The position numbers and the translations under genes are program-made. From Euryarchaeota archaeon UBA605 (GTDB lineage Archaea > Thermoplasmatota > Poseidoniia > Poseidoniales > Thalassarchaeaceae), in contig DATY01000013.1 in assembly GCA_002504905.1 (NCBI GenBank), positions 79,036-143,035 of the forward strand: a stretch of 64,000 nucleotides of DNA. The letters run 5' to 3'. Of the stretch, positions 43,635-52,226 are shown piece by piece (positions within the stretch are counted from its first letter, which is position 1; the number at the start of each line of letters is the position of its first letter). The notes under the pieces were generated by a model. That model was not told where the DNA came from, ran no database searches, and saw only the letters and a list, made by a program, of their open reading frames with translations.

Positions 43635-45812
43635 ATGTCGGCCGTCCGTTCTCTCTTAGTGCTGTTTGGTTCTCAATCTGGTAATGCAGAAGATCTTGCA
43701 TCTAAAATTGGAAAACTGGCTCCAAAATATGGTCTTGAAGCGACAGTAAAAGGGATGGATGAAATTCAGATTAGTGATATGGCGGAGCAAAAAAGAATAA
43801 TGATTTGCTGTAGTACTTGGGGTGAAGGAGAGCAGCCTGATAATGCTGAGGACTTGTGGATTTCTGCAAACGCTGATGACTCTCCTTCAATGAATGGTGT
43901 AAATTTTTCAGTACTAGCACTTGGAGATACCTCGTATGAGTTATTTTGTGAATCCGGTAAAGAATGGGACTCTTGGTTAGAGTCTAAGGGCGGTTTCAGA
44001 ATAAGTCAACGTGTCGATTGTGACGTTGATTATGAGGCCCCTGCTAAATTATGGATAGATGAGACTTTAGCAAGAATGGGCGCAGTGGATGACTCCGGTA
44101 TTTTCCAAGAAAGTTTAGTTGAAGACGTTAAGAGTAATGCTTCTGGTAATATTTCGAATAAAATAGAACCAGAGTCGAAAGTTTCAGAATCATCAATTGA
44201 GATTTCAACAGATGGTGACCGTTCAATGACTATTCTCTTTGGTTCTCAATCTGGAAACGCGGAAGGTCTAGCTGCAAAATTTGCAAAGCAAGCTGCTAAT
44301 TATGGTTTAGATGCTGAAGTTGCTGATATGGATGGCTTCGATTTATCATCATTATCATCGAAAAAGAGAGTACTGATAATCTGCTCTACATGGGGTGAAG
44401 GAGAGCAACCTGATAATGCTGAGGAATTATGGCAGAAAGCAGTTTCAGCATCTCCAGGCTTACTTAATGGAGTTCATTATTCAGTTCTAGCACTTGGAGA
44501 TACCTCGTATGATTTATTTTGTGAATCAGGTAAGGAGTGGGATAAAAGATTCGAAGAGTTAGGAGCCACAAGACTGGTTGACCGAGTAGATTGTGATGTA
44601 GATTTTGATAAAATTTCACAAGCTTGGGCCGAAGAAGCACTTGCTTCAATGGCGGCAGTTGATGGAGAAGGTATCTTCCATGAAGAAATGGTTCAGGCAA
44701 TTAAAGACTCAATTACATCTGACTCTGTTGGAGCCTCTGGTGAAGATGGCTTTACGGTCCCAGATATCAAGTCAGAATCCATTCGTGCTGAAATTACTAT
44801 TTTTAGATATGATCCTTCTTCCTCAACAACTGGGAAAGATACCTGGATTTGTGCATTACCCGGACATATGTCTATTCTAGATGTTCTCAGAACTCTGAAA
44901 AATACTCAGGATGGCTCACTAACATTCAGAGACGGTTCATTAGATGATCCAACTACCGCGATTACAATTAATGGTAGGCATGTCCTACCTGGTAATCTCA
45001 GACTAGATCTGGCGGCCCCAATCCGTGACGGTGGTATCAGTATCAGAATAGAACCGCTAAATGGTTTTGAAGTAATCCGAGATTTAGTAGTCGATCATTG
45101 GGCTCTTGAAACTAAGAGAGAGTCAAGTAAACCTTGGATGGTATCTGCAACTAGAAAGGGATTGAGTACTCCTCAAGGTGCAATTGGTTCTATGTCCCCT
45201 CTAGTAGCCTCAGAGCTTCATTCAATGACTGATATTCACAGTTATCCGATTCTTCATTCTTCTTCCGATGCAACTTCCCATTCTGAAGAATATCTCGGAC
45301 CATCTATTATCTCTCATGCATGGGCGAGAAGAAATGATCCACGTATCTCTTCTAGTAAAAAGAAGGAAATTGAGAATCTCCTTGATTCTTCAAATGGAAT
45401 TAAAGCAGAAACTGATTTATCCTCAATAAGAAGGCAAGGTAAAGGTACTGTAATTCATGATGCGCTGTTAAACTGTAAAACTTCTACTTTGGCAAGAACA
45501 GGCTATAATGGAAGACATGGAAAGCATGTTTGGTGGTATGCTGTAACGGTCAAAAGTAGCGGTAAAGTGAATGATACGGTATTGTATAGGCAAGTTCTCG
45601 GTCCTGTAGGGTTGATAGGAAATCTTTTCTCTGGAGTCACTGCTAGAATGGTACTTGGCTTCACTAGAAACGGAGGAAAAATGATCAATGATATTTTAGC
45701 TCTAATAGCTCCTCCAGCAGGGCTCGGTAAGATGCCTCGTCAGTTTAATTCTTCTGTGAAAAATCACCATGAAGTGGTAGCAATATTCAATGAGATGGAT
45801 GGTCGTTTTTAA
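43635..45812 (+). CDS. Tandem flavodoxin / SdhB-like fusion lacking Fe-S cysteines
   Basis: Two CysJ-type flavodoxin domains (about 1-155 and 197-350) each show an FMN P-loop 'LFGSQSGNAE', 'STWGEGEQPDNAE' and 'LALGDTSY' with 'LFCESG'. From residue 385 the chain matches succinate dehydrogenase iron-sulphur subunit: 'ITIFRYDPSS', 'ILDVLRTLKN', 'ITINGRHVLP', 'FEVIRDLVVD', then 'YLGPSIISHAWARRNDPR' (553-570). At the [2Fe-2S] site (432-455), where SdhB has four Cys, it reads 'FRDGSLDDPTTAITINGRHV', with none. The usual CxxCxxxCP before YLGP reads 'SSSDATSHS'. FMN may replace Fe-S as carrier (inference). The next gene starts on its stop. Confidence 0.82.
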   Translation: MSAVRSLLVLFGSQSGNAEDLASKIGKLAPKYGLEATVKGMDEIQISDMAEQKRIMICCSTWGEGEQPDNAEDLWISANADDSPSMNGVNFSVLALGDTSYELFCESGKEWDSWLESKGGFRISQRVDCDVDYEAPAKLWIDETLARMGAVDDSGIFQESLVEDVKSNASGNISNKIEPESKVSESSIEISTDGDRSMTILFGSQSGNAEGLAAKFAKQAANYGLDAEVADMDGFDLSSLSSKKRVLIICSTWGEGEQPDNAEELWQKAVSASPGLLNGVHYSVLALGDTSYDLFCESGKEWDKRFEELGATRLVDRVDCDVDFDKISQAWAEEALASMAAVDGEGIFHEEMVQAIKDSITSDSVGASGEDGFTVPDIKSESIRAEITIFRYDPSSSTTGKDTWICALPGHMSILDVLRTLKNTQDGSLTFRDGSLDDPTTAITINGRHVLPGNLRLDLAAPIRDGGISIRIEPLNGFEVIRDLVVDHWALETKRESSKPWMVSATRKGLSTPQGAIGSMSPLVASELHSMTDIHSYPILHSSSDATSHSEEYLGPSIISHAWARRNDPRISSSKKKEIENLLDSSNGIKAETDLSSIRRQGKGTVIHDALLNCKTSTLARTGYNGRHGKHVWWYAVTVKSSGKVNDTVLYRQVLGPVGLIGNLFSGVTARMVLGFTRNGGKMINDILALIAPPAGLGKMPRQFNSSVKNHHEVVAIFNEMDGRF

Positions 45813-46672
45813 TGGCTCTAAAATACGCATATCATCCTGGAAATGTCGCACACTCAGGATCTCCAGAAGTCGCAGATTCTATGGTCCCTCTAGCTAAGTC
45901 ATTGGGAATCAAACTCACATTTCTTGACGGTGCAACAAGTTGTGGTGCTGGAATAATTAGGCAAGCTAACAAAAAGTTACAATTAGCCTTGAATGCAAGA
46001 ATTTTTGCTCAGGCTGAATCGCTAGGACTGGAAATAATGACTCCCTGCGCTTCCACAGCGGGTAACCTTTCCGAAGATTTATTGCAATTGAAGTCGGATC
46101 CAATTTTACTAGCAGAGATTAACGAGATATTGGCAAAGACATGCGGAATGAAGTTCACGGGAGAAACTTCGGTGAATCATTTGTTGCATGTAATTGTAGA
46201 TGAAATCGGAATTGATAAAGTCAAATCTATGGTAGTGAACCCTATTGATTTTAGAGTTGCTTCATATTATGGACCTAACATGCAACAAGATGGATTCTGT
46301 GGAGGAGATGACGTCTATGATCCAAATTATATGGAACAGTTGATGAGTGTTTTAGGAGGAGTACCAGTTGCATGGGACTCAAGAATGCAAAGTGTTGGTG
46401 CACCTAGTCTTCTATCTGAAGAACCAACAGTTCTAAGATTATCTGCCTCAGTACTTAATGATGCTAAATCAGAAGGTGCTCAATTAATAGTTAGTGCCTG
46501 TAATTTATCCCATTCAGTAATGGATATATATCAAGGCAAAGCATCCCAAAGAACTGGATTAAGGACAAATATTCCAGTTGTTCATCTTTGTGAAATCTTG
46601 ACCTTTGCATTAGGGCATTATAATACTAGATTCGCCCAATTAAGGACAAGAGTAATGGTCATTGGAGATTAA
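45812..46672 (+). CDS. SdhE/HdrB-like CCG-domain protein with degenerate cluster motifs
   Basis: The product aligns by eye with archaeal SdhE (E-type succinate dehydrogenase) and HdrB: 'KYAYHPGN', 'LGIKLTFLDGATSCGAG', 'LNARIFAQAESLGLEIMTPC', 'VNHLLHVIVDEIG', 'VASYYGP' and 'GAQLIVSACNLS'. Each CCG domain normally has five Cys for a noncubane [4Fe-4S] centre. Here PGC is PGN11, CCG is S43-C44-G and CxxC is C79xxT82. In the second half YGC is YGP155, CCG is S194-V195-G and CxxC is C230xxS233. So neither cluster can form in the usual way. ATG overlaps the preceding TAA by one base, so the two are coupled. No SdhA or membrane subunit is nearby. Confidence 0.8.
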   Translation: MALKYAYHPGNVAHSGSPEVADSMVPLAKSLGIKLTFLDGATSCGAGIIRQANKKLQLALNARIFAQAESLGLEIMTPCASTAGNLSEDLLQLKSDPILLAEINEILAKTCGMKFTGETSVNHLLHVIVDEIGIDKVKSMVVNPIDFRVASYYGPNMQQDGFCGGDDVYDPNYMEQLMSVLGGVPVAWDSRMQSVGAPSLLSEEPTVLRLSASVLNDAKSEGAQLIVSACNLSHSVMDIYQGKASQRTGLRTNIPVVHLCEILTFALGHYNTRFAQLRTRVMVIGD

Positions 46673-46673
46673 T

Positions 46674-48425
46674 TTATTCTTTTTCCCCATATTCTTCTAG
46701 TCCTCTCTGTCCAGTTGGCCTATACCTCTTTGCCTCAATTTCAATTGAGTTATGTTTTTCTATATTTCCAACTTCATTCAAGTCAATTTGTTTCATTTTG
46801 GGGCGATAATTCTCTCTTTCTTCTTTAATAAATTTAGTCGCTGAGATCACTTCATTGTCCTGTATAATATCAAAATTCTGAATATTAGACAGGTCAATGT
46901 GATTTTTTCTTGGTAATTTTTTCCTAACTCTTTGAACTGATCTATACATATTTCGCTCCTTTTTTTGGGCTGCTAGTCTCATATTTTCATCACGGGTACC
47001 TTCTGCAATCAAGACCATAACTTCTCCTTCTCTATGTCTTCCTGTTCTCCCCCTTCTTTGTATTGTCCTAATCTCACTCCCCACTGGTTCGTAGAATATC
47101 ACAAGATCAGCACTGGGGATGTCTAGTCCTTCTTCGGCAACAGAAGTCGCTACCAAAACATTGTATTCTCCTTCTCTGAATTTATTCAAAACATCAATCT
47201 GCTCTCTTGGTTTGAGTCCTTTCTTCCCTGCTCTTTCGGACTGACCTATCATTTGAATTGACTTCACTCCATTCAAGTCAATCAATGCTTTTTCTAAAGC
47301 CTCAACTGTATTCCTGAACGAAGCAAAAACAATAATCTTGCTATTAGGATCTCTTCTTAATCTATGTCTTACTAACCTTCTTACGGTTCCAACCTTATTA
47401 TGAATTTCTTCCATATTCATTAATGATTTTCTCAATTCAATTATTCTCTTATCCTTATGAAAGTTCTGAATAGATTTACTAGGGTTATTCCTCATTTCTG
47501 CAGATATATCTAAAAATTCTCTTGCAGCTGTTATTCCTTGAGTTAGAAGGTGATTAATTAGATGATTTAAAGTCATAGCGGTTGCTATATTCGATACAGA
47601 GGAGTATCCCCTAACATCACCTAATTTAATCGAATGTTGTGCCCTACTCATGGCTTCTTTTAATCCTCCAAATGAGGGTGGTCCAGTCCTAATATACTTC
47701 CCGAGTCTTCTTTCTCTATCTACAATACCATTAATCCATAGTTCTAAAGGATTAACCAATATTTGGATTTTTTCAGGAACATTAACTAGTATTTCCTCTA
47801 TTTCTAAACCGGAAAGATAATTTTTCAACATTGGGTCATCCGACTTTCTGATATGGATCCTTTCAATTTCTAGTCTACTACAAATTTCATTGACCATCAT
47901 TGCATTAGATCCAGGGCTAGCAGTGGCGCCGAAAATAATGCCATTTTTTGAGGAGGCATTGAACATCTCAGCTGATTGAACCATTGCATGTTTGCCAGTA
48001 GAATGATGTGCTTCATCTAAAATCAATAATGAACATTCTTCCAATGATAAGATTCCATTTAACACATCATTACGTACAACCTGAGGAGTTGCCACTATTA
48101 TCTTCGATTTTTTCCATAAACCCTCACGTTTCTTAGGGAGATTACCTCCTGTAATTGATACTGCCTCAACATTTTTGATAACTTTCTTCAAGTCTTTTAG
48201 ATGTTGATCTACTAATGCACTGGTCGGCGCAATAAATAAGATCCATCCATTTCTTTCGCGTAATTTTTCAGCAATTAACATCCAAGAAACAGCAGTTTTT
48301 CCTGCTGCTGTAGGTAGCACAAGTAACATTGATCCAGATAGTGCCTCATCTACTGCCTCTAATTGATAAGCTCGGCCTTCAATTACGTCTTCAACTAACT
48401 CAGTATGTTGAACCACGTGCCTCAT
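46674..48425 (-). CDS. hef: Hef/FANCM-type SF2 helicase without nuclease domain
   Basis: Hef remodels stalled replication forks. The 583-aa product has Walker A 'VLPTAAGKTAVSWML', motif II 'LLILDEAHHSTGK', 'IFGATASPG', a helical insertion (about 200-330) as in Hef/FANCM, then helicase C 'KIIVFASFRNTVEALEKAL', 'LVATSVAEEGLDIPSADLVIFYEP' and 'IQRRGRTGRHREG'. It ends soon after the helicase part, so the XPF-like nuclease and HhH domains of the euryarchaeal Hef are missing. The nuclease may be separate, as in some Thermoplasmatota. Symbol given by homology to the helicase half. Confidence 0.85.
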   Translation of the reverse strand: MRHVVQHTELVEDVIEGRAYQLEAVDEALSGSMLLVLPTAAGKTAVSWMLIAEKLRERNGWILFIAPTSALVDQHLKDLKKVIKNVEAVSITGGNLPKKREGLWKKSKIIVATPQVVRNDVLNGILSLEECSLLILDEAHHSTGKHAMVQSAEMFNASSKNGIIFGATASPGSNAMMVNEICSRLEIERIHIRKSDDPMLKNYLSGLEIEEILVNVPEKIQILVNPLELWINGIVDRERRLGKYIRTGPPSFGGLKEAMSRAQHSIKLGDVRGYSSVSNIATAMTLNHLINHLLTQGITAAREFLDISAEMRNNPSKSIQNFHKDKRIIELRKSLMNMEEIHNKVGTVRRLVRHRLRRDPNSKIIVFASFRNTVEALEKALIDLNGVKSIQMIGQSERAGKKGLKPREQIDVLNKFREGEYNVLVATSVAEEGLDIPSADLVIFYEPVGSEIRTIQRRGRTGRHREGEVMVLIAEGTRDENMRLAAQKKERNMYRSVQRVRKKLPRKNHIDLSNIQNFDIIQDNEVISATKFIKEERENYRPKMKQIDLNEVGNIEKHNSIEIEAKRYRPTGQRGLEEYGEKE

Positions 48426-48539
48426 AGGTTACCAACCTCAAGGACAGGGTTCAAAATAGTTACACCGCTCGGCTTTTTCATTAATCATAGTTTAACAGTA
48501 ATATTTGATTCCCGATTCTTTCATAAAGGGATGGTAGGT

Positions 48540-48690
48540 CGCAAAGCCGCTCACAACGTGAGGTACCAGACACTATAGGGCAATGCAAAAGCAACCCACA
48601 GACCAAAATCACACTCGTGTTTTTGGTTCGGTGTCACGGTGTCTCCCTAGCGTTAAGAGCCCGGCAAAATGCCGTACTGCGGCATGAAGT
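48540..48690 (+). promoter_or_regulatory. Structured 5' leader of the L3 ribosomal superoperon
   Basis: The 292-base gap upstream of L3 holds a GC-richer, highly structured stretch. Hairpins seen: CTCAC/GTGAG (48550-48562) and ACCAAA..ACAC/GTGT..TTTGGT (48602-48627). An outer stem AGACAC (48568-48573) can pair with GTGTCT (48639-48644), and TAGGG (48576-48580) with CCCTA (48645-48649) in pseudoknot order. At the 3' end TGCCG (48670-48674) can pair either with CGGCA upstream (48662-48666) or CGGCA downstream (48680-48684), two exclusive hairpins just before the SD AAGGAGGA (48703-48710). It may be an autoregulatory leader or a separate small RNA. Confidence 0.55.
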
Positions 48691-48717
48691 TGGTAATTAA
48701 AAAAGGAGGAAGCAAAA

Positions 48718-49797
48718 ATGGCTGACCGTAGTAAACCCCGTCGTGGTAGCATGGGCTTTAGCCCTAGAAAAAGGGCAATTAGACCGTATGGTCGTATAAC
48801 ATCATGGCCGGAAACAGATGCATCAGAGATAAGAGTACAGGGATTTGCTGGTTGGAAGGCAGGAATGACTCATGTTTTAATTCGAGATACGAATCCTCAT
48901 TCCACTTCTGCCGGGCAAGAAATTAGGAAGGCAGTTACAGTTGTTGAAGCACCGCCTATGAGTGTTCTAGCAGTTAGAGGTTACAAAATGACTCCATATG
49001 GTATGCAAACTTCTGGTGAGTTTTGGATAAATGCATCAGATGAAGGTCCAGAAGGATTGATGCCTCGTTTTGCTAATCAAACACGTGGTGAACGTGATGC
49101 AGAAGAAGGTCGTAAACCGGAAAAGAGAGCAGGAAGAATTCCTGGCAGAAATAATGGATCTTCTGAAGCAGCTTTTGAGGCTCTAGTTAATTCAGATTTG
49201 TGTGATGTCCGTCTTATTGTTGCAACTCAACCTGCAATGGTTAAGAGTATTAATAGTAAGACTCCTGAAATAATGGAGGTAGGTTTGGTTGGTGGAGACA
49301 ATAATGAAAAATTAATGTGGGCCAAAGATCGTTTAGGCGGGACTATCACTGTTTCTGATGTTTATGATATAGGCACTGAAATTGATGTCATTGGTGTTAC
49401 CAAAGGTAAAGGTTGGCAAGGTTCAATTAAAAGATGGGGAATCAAGCTTCTCAGTCACAAAAATAGTAAACGCAGAAGGCAAGGTGGAAATATGGGTGAC
49501 TTCGGTACAGGATATGTTAGGAAAACTATCCGCCAAGCAGGTCAAACAGGTTACCATCAGAGGACTGAAATGAATAAAAGAATTCTTAGAATTTCAAAAC
49601 CTGATGAATCAGATATCACCCCTGAAGGTGGTTTCTTACATTATGGTGAAGTATCAAATGATTACATGATTATTGAAGGTAGTCTTCCTGGACCTGCTAA
49701 GCGTATGTTGAGATTCAGAGACGCTATTAGGCCTAGAGCCAGTAAACCAGAAGTTGATTTGACTTATGTCAGTACTTCGTCAAAGCAGGGGGTCTGA
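48718..49797 (+). CDS. rpl3: Ribosomal protein L3 (uL3)
   Basis: First gene of the superoperon. The product starts with the archaeal/eukaryotic 'KPRRGSMGFSPRKRAIR' and has 'GWKAGMTHVLIRD', 'DVIGVTKGKGWQGSIKRWG' and a 'MGDFGTGYVRKTIRQAGQTGYHQRTEMNKRI' loop that reaches the peptidyl-transferase centre. At 359 aa it is near typical archaeal length (about 340). A strong SD AAGGAGGA precedes ATG. Confidence 0.97.
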   Translation: MADRSKPRRGSMGFSPRKRAIRPYGRITSWPETDASEIRVQGFAGWKAGMTHVLIRDTNPHSTSAGQEIRKAVTVVEAPPMSVLAVRGYKMTPYGMQTSGEFWINASDEGPEGLMPRFANQTRGERDAEEGRKPEKRAGRIPGRNNGSSEAAFEALVNSDLCDVRLIVATQPAMVKSINSKTPEIMEVGLVGGDNNEKLMWAKDRLGGTITVSDVYDIGTEIDVIGVTKGKGWQGSIKRWGIKLLSHKNSKRRRQGGNMGDFGTGYVRKTIRQAGQTGYHQRTEMNKRILRISKPDESDITPEGGFLHYGEVSNDYMIIEGSLPGPAKRMLRFRDAIRPRASKPEVDLTYVSTSSKQGV

Positions 49798-49801
49798 ATA
49801 G

Positions 49802-50680
49802 ATGAAAGTAAAAACATACAACCTAATGTCAAATGTTGAACAGGAAGAGTTAGATGCTGGATTATTAGCAGAATCTTATGTTGTAGAAACTACTGACGGT
49901 AAAGCTATGAATCTACCATCAATTTTCGAATCAGAAATACGTGAAGATCTAGTAAGATCTGCTGTCCATGCATCTCGTGCTAATCGAAGGCAGTCATATG
50001 GTCATAATGAACACGATGGTAAGCGTGCTCCTCAGCCAGGAATGAAACATTCTGTAGAATGGTGGGGCAAGGGTCGCGGTGTGTCCAGAATCATGAGAAA
50101 AACAGGTCAGAGAACTGGTGCTCAAAATCCACACACACGAGGCGGCCGAAGAGCACATGGGCCTAAAGTGGCCAAAGATTGGTCACAGAAATTAAACACC
50201 AAGCAGAAAATACTCGCTCGTAATTCTGCTATTGCAGCAACTGCTAATCCTGAGATGGTTTCATCTCGAGGTCATAACTTTGAAGATAATGTTAGATTCC
50301 CAATCATTATCGATTCATATACAGAATCTCGTGAAGGCTCGTTAGAGAAATTCTCTGTAGAATCTTTACCATTACAAAATTCTACAAGGAAGTTTGTGGC
50401 CATGATGGAAGGTCTGGGACTTGGTGCTGATTTGATTAGAGCAAAATCCGGAAGGACAATTCGTGCAGGAAAGGGTACAATGAGAGGTAGAAAATATCGT
50501 ACACCAAAGAGTATTTTACTCGTCGTTGCAAATCGAGATGGCTTACACAAAGCCGCGAGAAATGTTCCTGGAGTTGATGTTGTGGCTGCAAAAGATTTGT
50601 GTGCAGAAGACCTTGCTCCTGGTGGAGATTTAGGTAGACTTACCGTCTGGACTAAATCAGCTATAGAGGCAATGGAGTGA
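49802..50680 (+). CDS. rpl4: Ribosomal protein L4 (uL4)
   Basis: The archaeal L4 pattern is complete: 'RSAVHASRANRRQSYGHNEHDGKRAPQ', the tunnel-loop stretch 'GRGVSRIMRKTGQRTGAQNPHTRGGRRAHGP', and the C-terminal globular region 'RKYRTPKSILLVVANRDG'. It is 292 aa with a charged N-terminus. Start ATG 49802 follows GGGGG. The stop codon overlaps a possible GTG start of L23. Confidence 0.96.
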   Translation: MKVKTYNLMSNVEQEELDAGLLAESYVVETTDGKAMNLPSIFESEIREDLVRSAVHASRANRRQSYGHNEHDGKRAPQPGMKHSVEWWGKGRGVSRIMRKTGQRTGAQNPHTRGGRRAHGPKVAKDWSQKLNTKQKILARNSAIAATANPEMVSSRGHNFEDNVRFPIIIDSYTESREGSLEKFSVESLPLQNSTRKFVAMMEGLGLGADLIRAKSGRTIRAGKGTMRGRKYRTPKSILLVVANRDGLHKAARNVPGVDVVAAKDLCAEDLAPGGDLGRLTVWTKSAIEAME

Positions 50681-50685
50681 TAAAA

Positions 50686-50976
50686 ATGGTAAATCCTTAT
50701 GATATAATTTTGATGCCTTGGATTACTGAGAAAACTCTGGAAGCTCGTAGAGTCGCAGATTTAGATAATAATTACAGAGAAAATAATAACCGAATTGAGT
50801 TTATTGTTCGTCGTGAATCTACAAAAAAGCAAATTCGTGAAGCTGTGGAAATGCTCTTAGATGTTAAAGTCGCTAAGGTAAATACAAAAATTACGATTAC
50901 AGGTAAGCATGCAAGTATTAGACTTGCTGAAGGATATGATGCAGAGGAGGCCGCGCTTAAGTTAGGCGCTTTCTGA
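50686..50976 (+). CDS. rpl23: Ribosomal protein L23 (uL23)
   Basis: The product has 'DIILMPWITEKTLEARR', a central 'NRIEFIVRRESTKKQIREAVE' and 'VAKVNTKITITGKHA', the universal L23 fold. It lies beside the exit tunnel and docks SRP. I choose ATG 50686 with GGAG upstream; GTG 50677 overlapping the L4 stop is possible. About 96 aa. Confidence 0.95.
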   Translation: MVNPYDIILMPWITEKTLEARRVADLDNNYRENNNRIEFIVRRESTKKQIREAVEMLLDVKVAKVNTKITITGKHASIRLAEGYDAEEAALKLGAF

Positions 50977-50985
50977 GGTGGTATT

Positions 50986-51714
50986 ATGGGTAAAAGAACA
51001 AGATCACAGCGTAGAGGCTCGAGTCCTAAAAATAAAGTTTCAAGTCATAGATTCCCTGCTATGAATAAGCTTCCAAGAGTAAGTGAGGAAATTGCAGAAG
51101 TTGTAGACTTGATTCATAGCCCAGTCCACACAACACCACTTGCTAAAATTAAGTTTGAAGATGGAAAAGTAGGTCATATGGCGGCTCCAGAAGGTATATC
51201 AGTGGGACAAAATATTGCCTTTGGTGATAATGTATCATTGAGGCCTGGAAATGTCACAACCTTAGATAAGATTCCTGAAGGTACTCCTGTTTGTAATGTC
51301 GAATTAAGGCCGGGCGATGGAGGTAAACTTGCACGTTCTGGTGGTAATTCAGCTATATTAGAAACTAGAATGGAAAATAAAGTTCGGGTTAGACTACCTA
51401 GTGGTCGTTTGAAAGAATTAAATGCGAAATGTAGAGCAACAATTGGTGTACTCTCAGGTCATGGAAGAACAGAGAAGCCACTGATGAAAGCAGGTGCAGC
51501 GCACTACAGAGCAAAAGCTCGTGGTAAGTTGTATCCAACCGTAAGCGGTGTTGCAATGAACCCTGTAGATCACCCTCACGGTGGTGGAAACCATCAAGCA
51601 GTTCATGGGCCAAACTCAGTTAGTAGAAATGCTCCGCCTGGTAAAAAGGTTGGAAATATTGCTCCTAGAAGAACAGGTCGTGGTCGTGTAAGGGCGAAAG
51701 ATGAGGAGGTATAA
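50986..51714 (+). CDS. rpl2: Ribosomal protein L2 (uL2)
   Basis: L2 supports subunit joining and the peptidyl-transferase site. The conserved C-terminal block 'YPTVSGVAMNPVDHPHGGGNHQAVHG' is complete, including the invariant His in HPHGGG. 'MGKRTRSQRRGSSP' is the archaeal N-terminus. 242 aa, ATG 50986 after GAGGTGG. Confidence 0.97.
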   Translation: MGKRTRSQRRGSSPKNKVSSHRFPAMNKLPRVSEEIAEVVDLIHSPVHTTPLAKIKFEDGKVGHMAAPEGISVGQNIAFGDNVSLRPGNVTTLDKIPEGTPVCNVELRPGDGGKLARSGGNSAILETRMENKVRVRLPSGRLKELNAKCRATIGVLSGHGRTEKPLMKAGAAHYRAKARGKLYPTVSGVAMNPVDHPHGGGNHQAVHGPNSVSRNAPPGKKVGNIAPRRTGRGRVRAKDEEV

Positions 51715-51716
51715 GT

Positions 51717-52217
51717 ATGGCAAGAAAATCCAAGAAAATGTTCCGTTCACCTAAATTAGCACGTAGACAGGCTAGAAAGCGTCGTTCTCAAATATCTGAA
51801 CGCCGTAAGAAAGAATTTTTGTGGAGAGGTTACACTATTGAAGAGTTGAAACAGATGCCCCTGTATCCTCCTGAAGACGATTTGAGTGCTATTTGTATAG
51901 CGACCTTAATGCCTTCACGCGCCAAGAGATCATTATCTCGTGGGCTGAATCTTGATTGCGAAAAATTACTTGAGAAGATTAGAAATAATTCCTCAGGAAA
52001 AGTAATCAAAACACATTCTAGAAGAATGTATGTTCTACCAGAGATGGTAGGTACAACCATCGGAATTCATAATGGTAAGGATTTCGTTAATGTAGAAATT
52101 ATTCCAGAAATGATAGGTCATGCTTTAGGTGAATTTGCAATGACAAGAAGTTCTGTAACACACACCGGACCTGGTGTTGGTGCTACAAGATCTTCTACAC
52201 ACGTGGCATTGAAGTGA
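51717..52217 (+). CDS. rps19: Ribosomal protein S19 (uS19)
   Basis: The core is recognised from 'FLWRGYTIEELKQM', 'IKTHSRRMYVLPEMVGTTIGIHNGKDFVNVEI' and 'GHALGEFAMTRSSVTHTGPGVGAT'. At 166 aa it is long compared with bacterial S19 (about 92) and a little longer than most archaeal forms, because of a basic N-terminal extension. S19 sits at the head of the small subunit near the A site. Confidence 0.95.
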   Translation: MARKSKKMFRSPKLARRQARKRRSQISERRKKEFLWRGYTIEELKQMPLYPPEDDLSAICIATLMPSRAKRSLSRGLNLDCEKLLEKIRNNSSGKVIKTHSRRMYVLPEMVGTTIGIHNGKDFVNVEIIPEMIGHALGEFAMTRSSVTHTGPGVGATRSSTHVALK

Positions 52218-52226
52218 GGTGAAAAA

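Noticed and set aside
48540..48690. 5S rRNA, RNase P RNA or a tRNA in the L3 leader
   Set aside because: I looked for the 5S core, RNase P conserved regions and T-arm TTCGA patterns and found none that fit; only local stems are supported.
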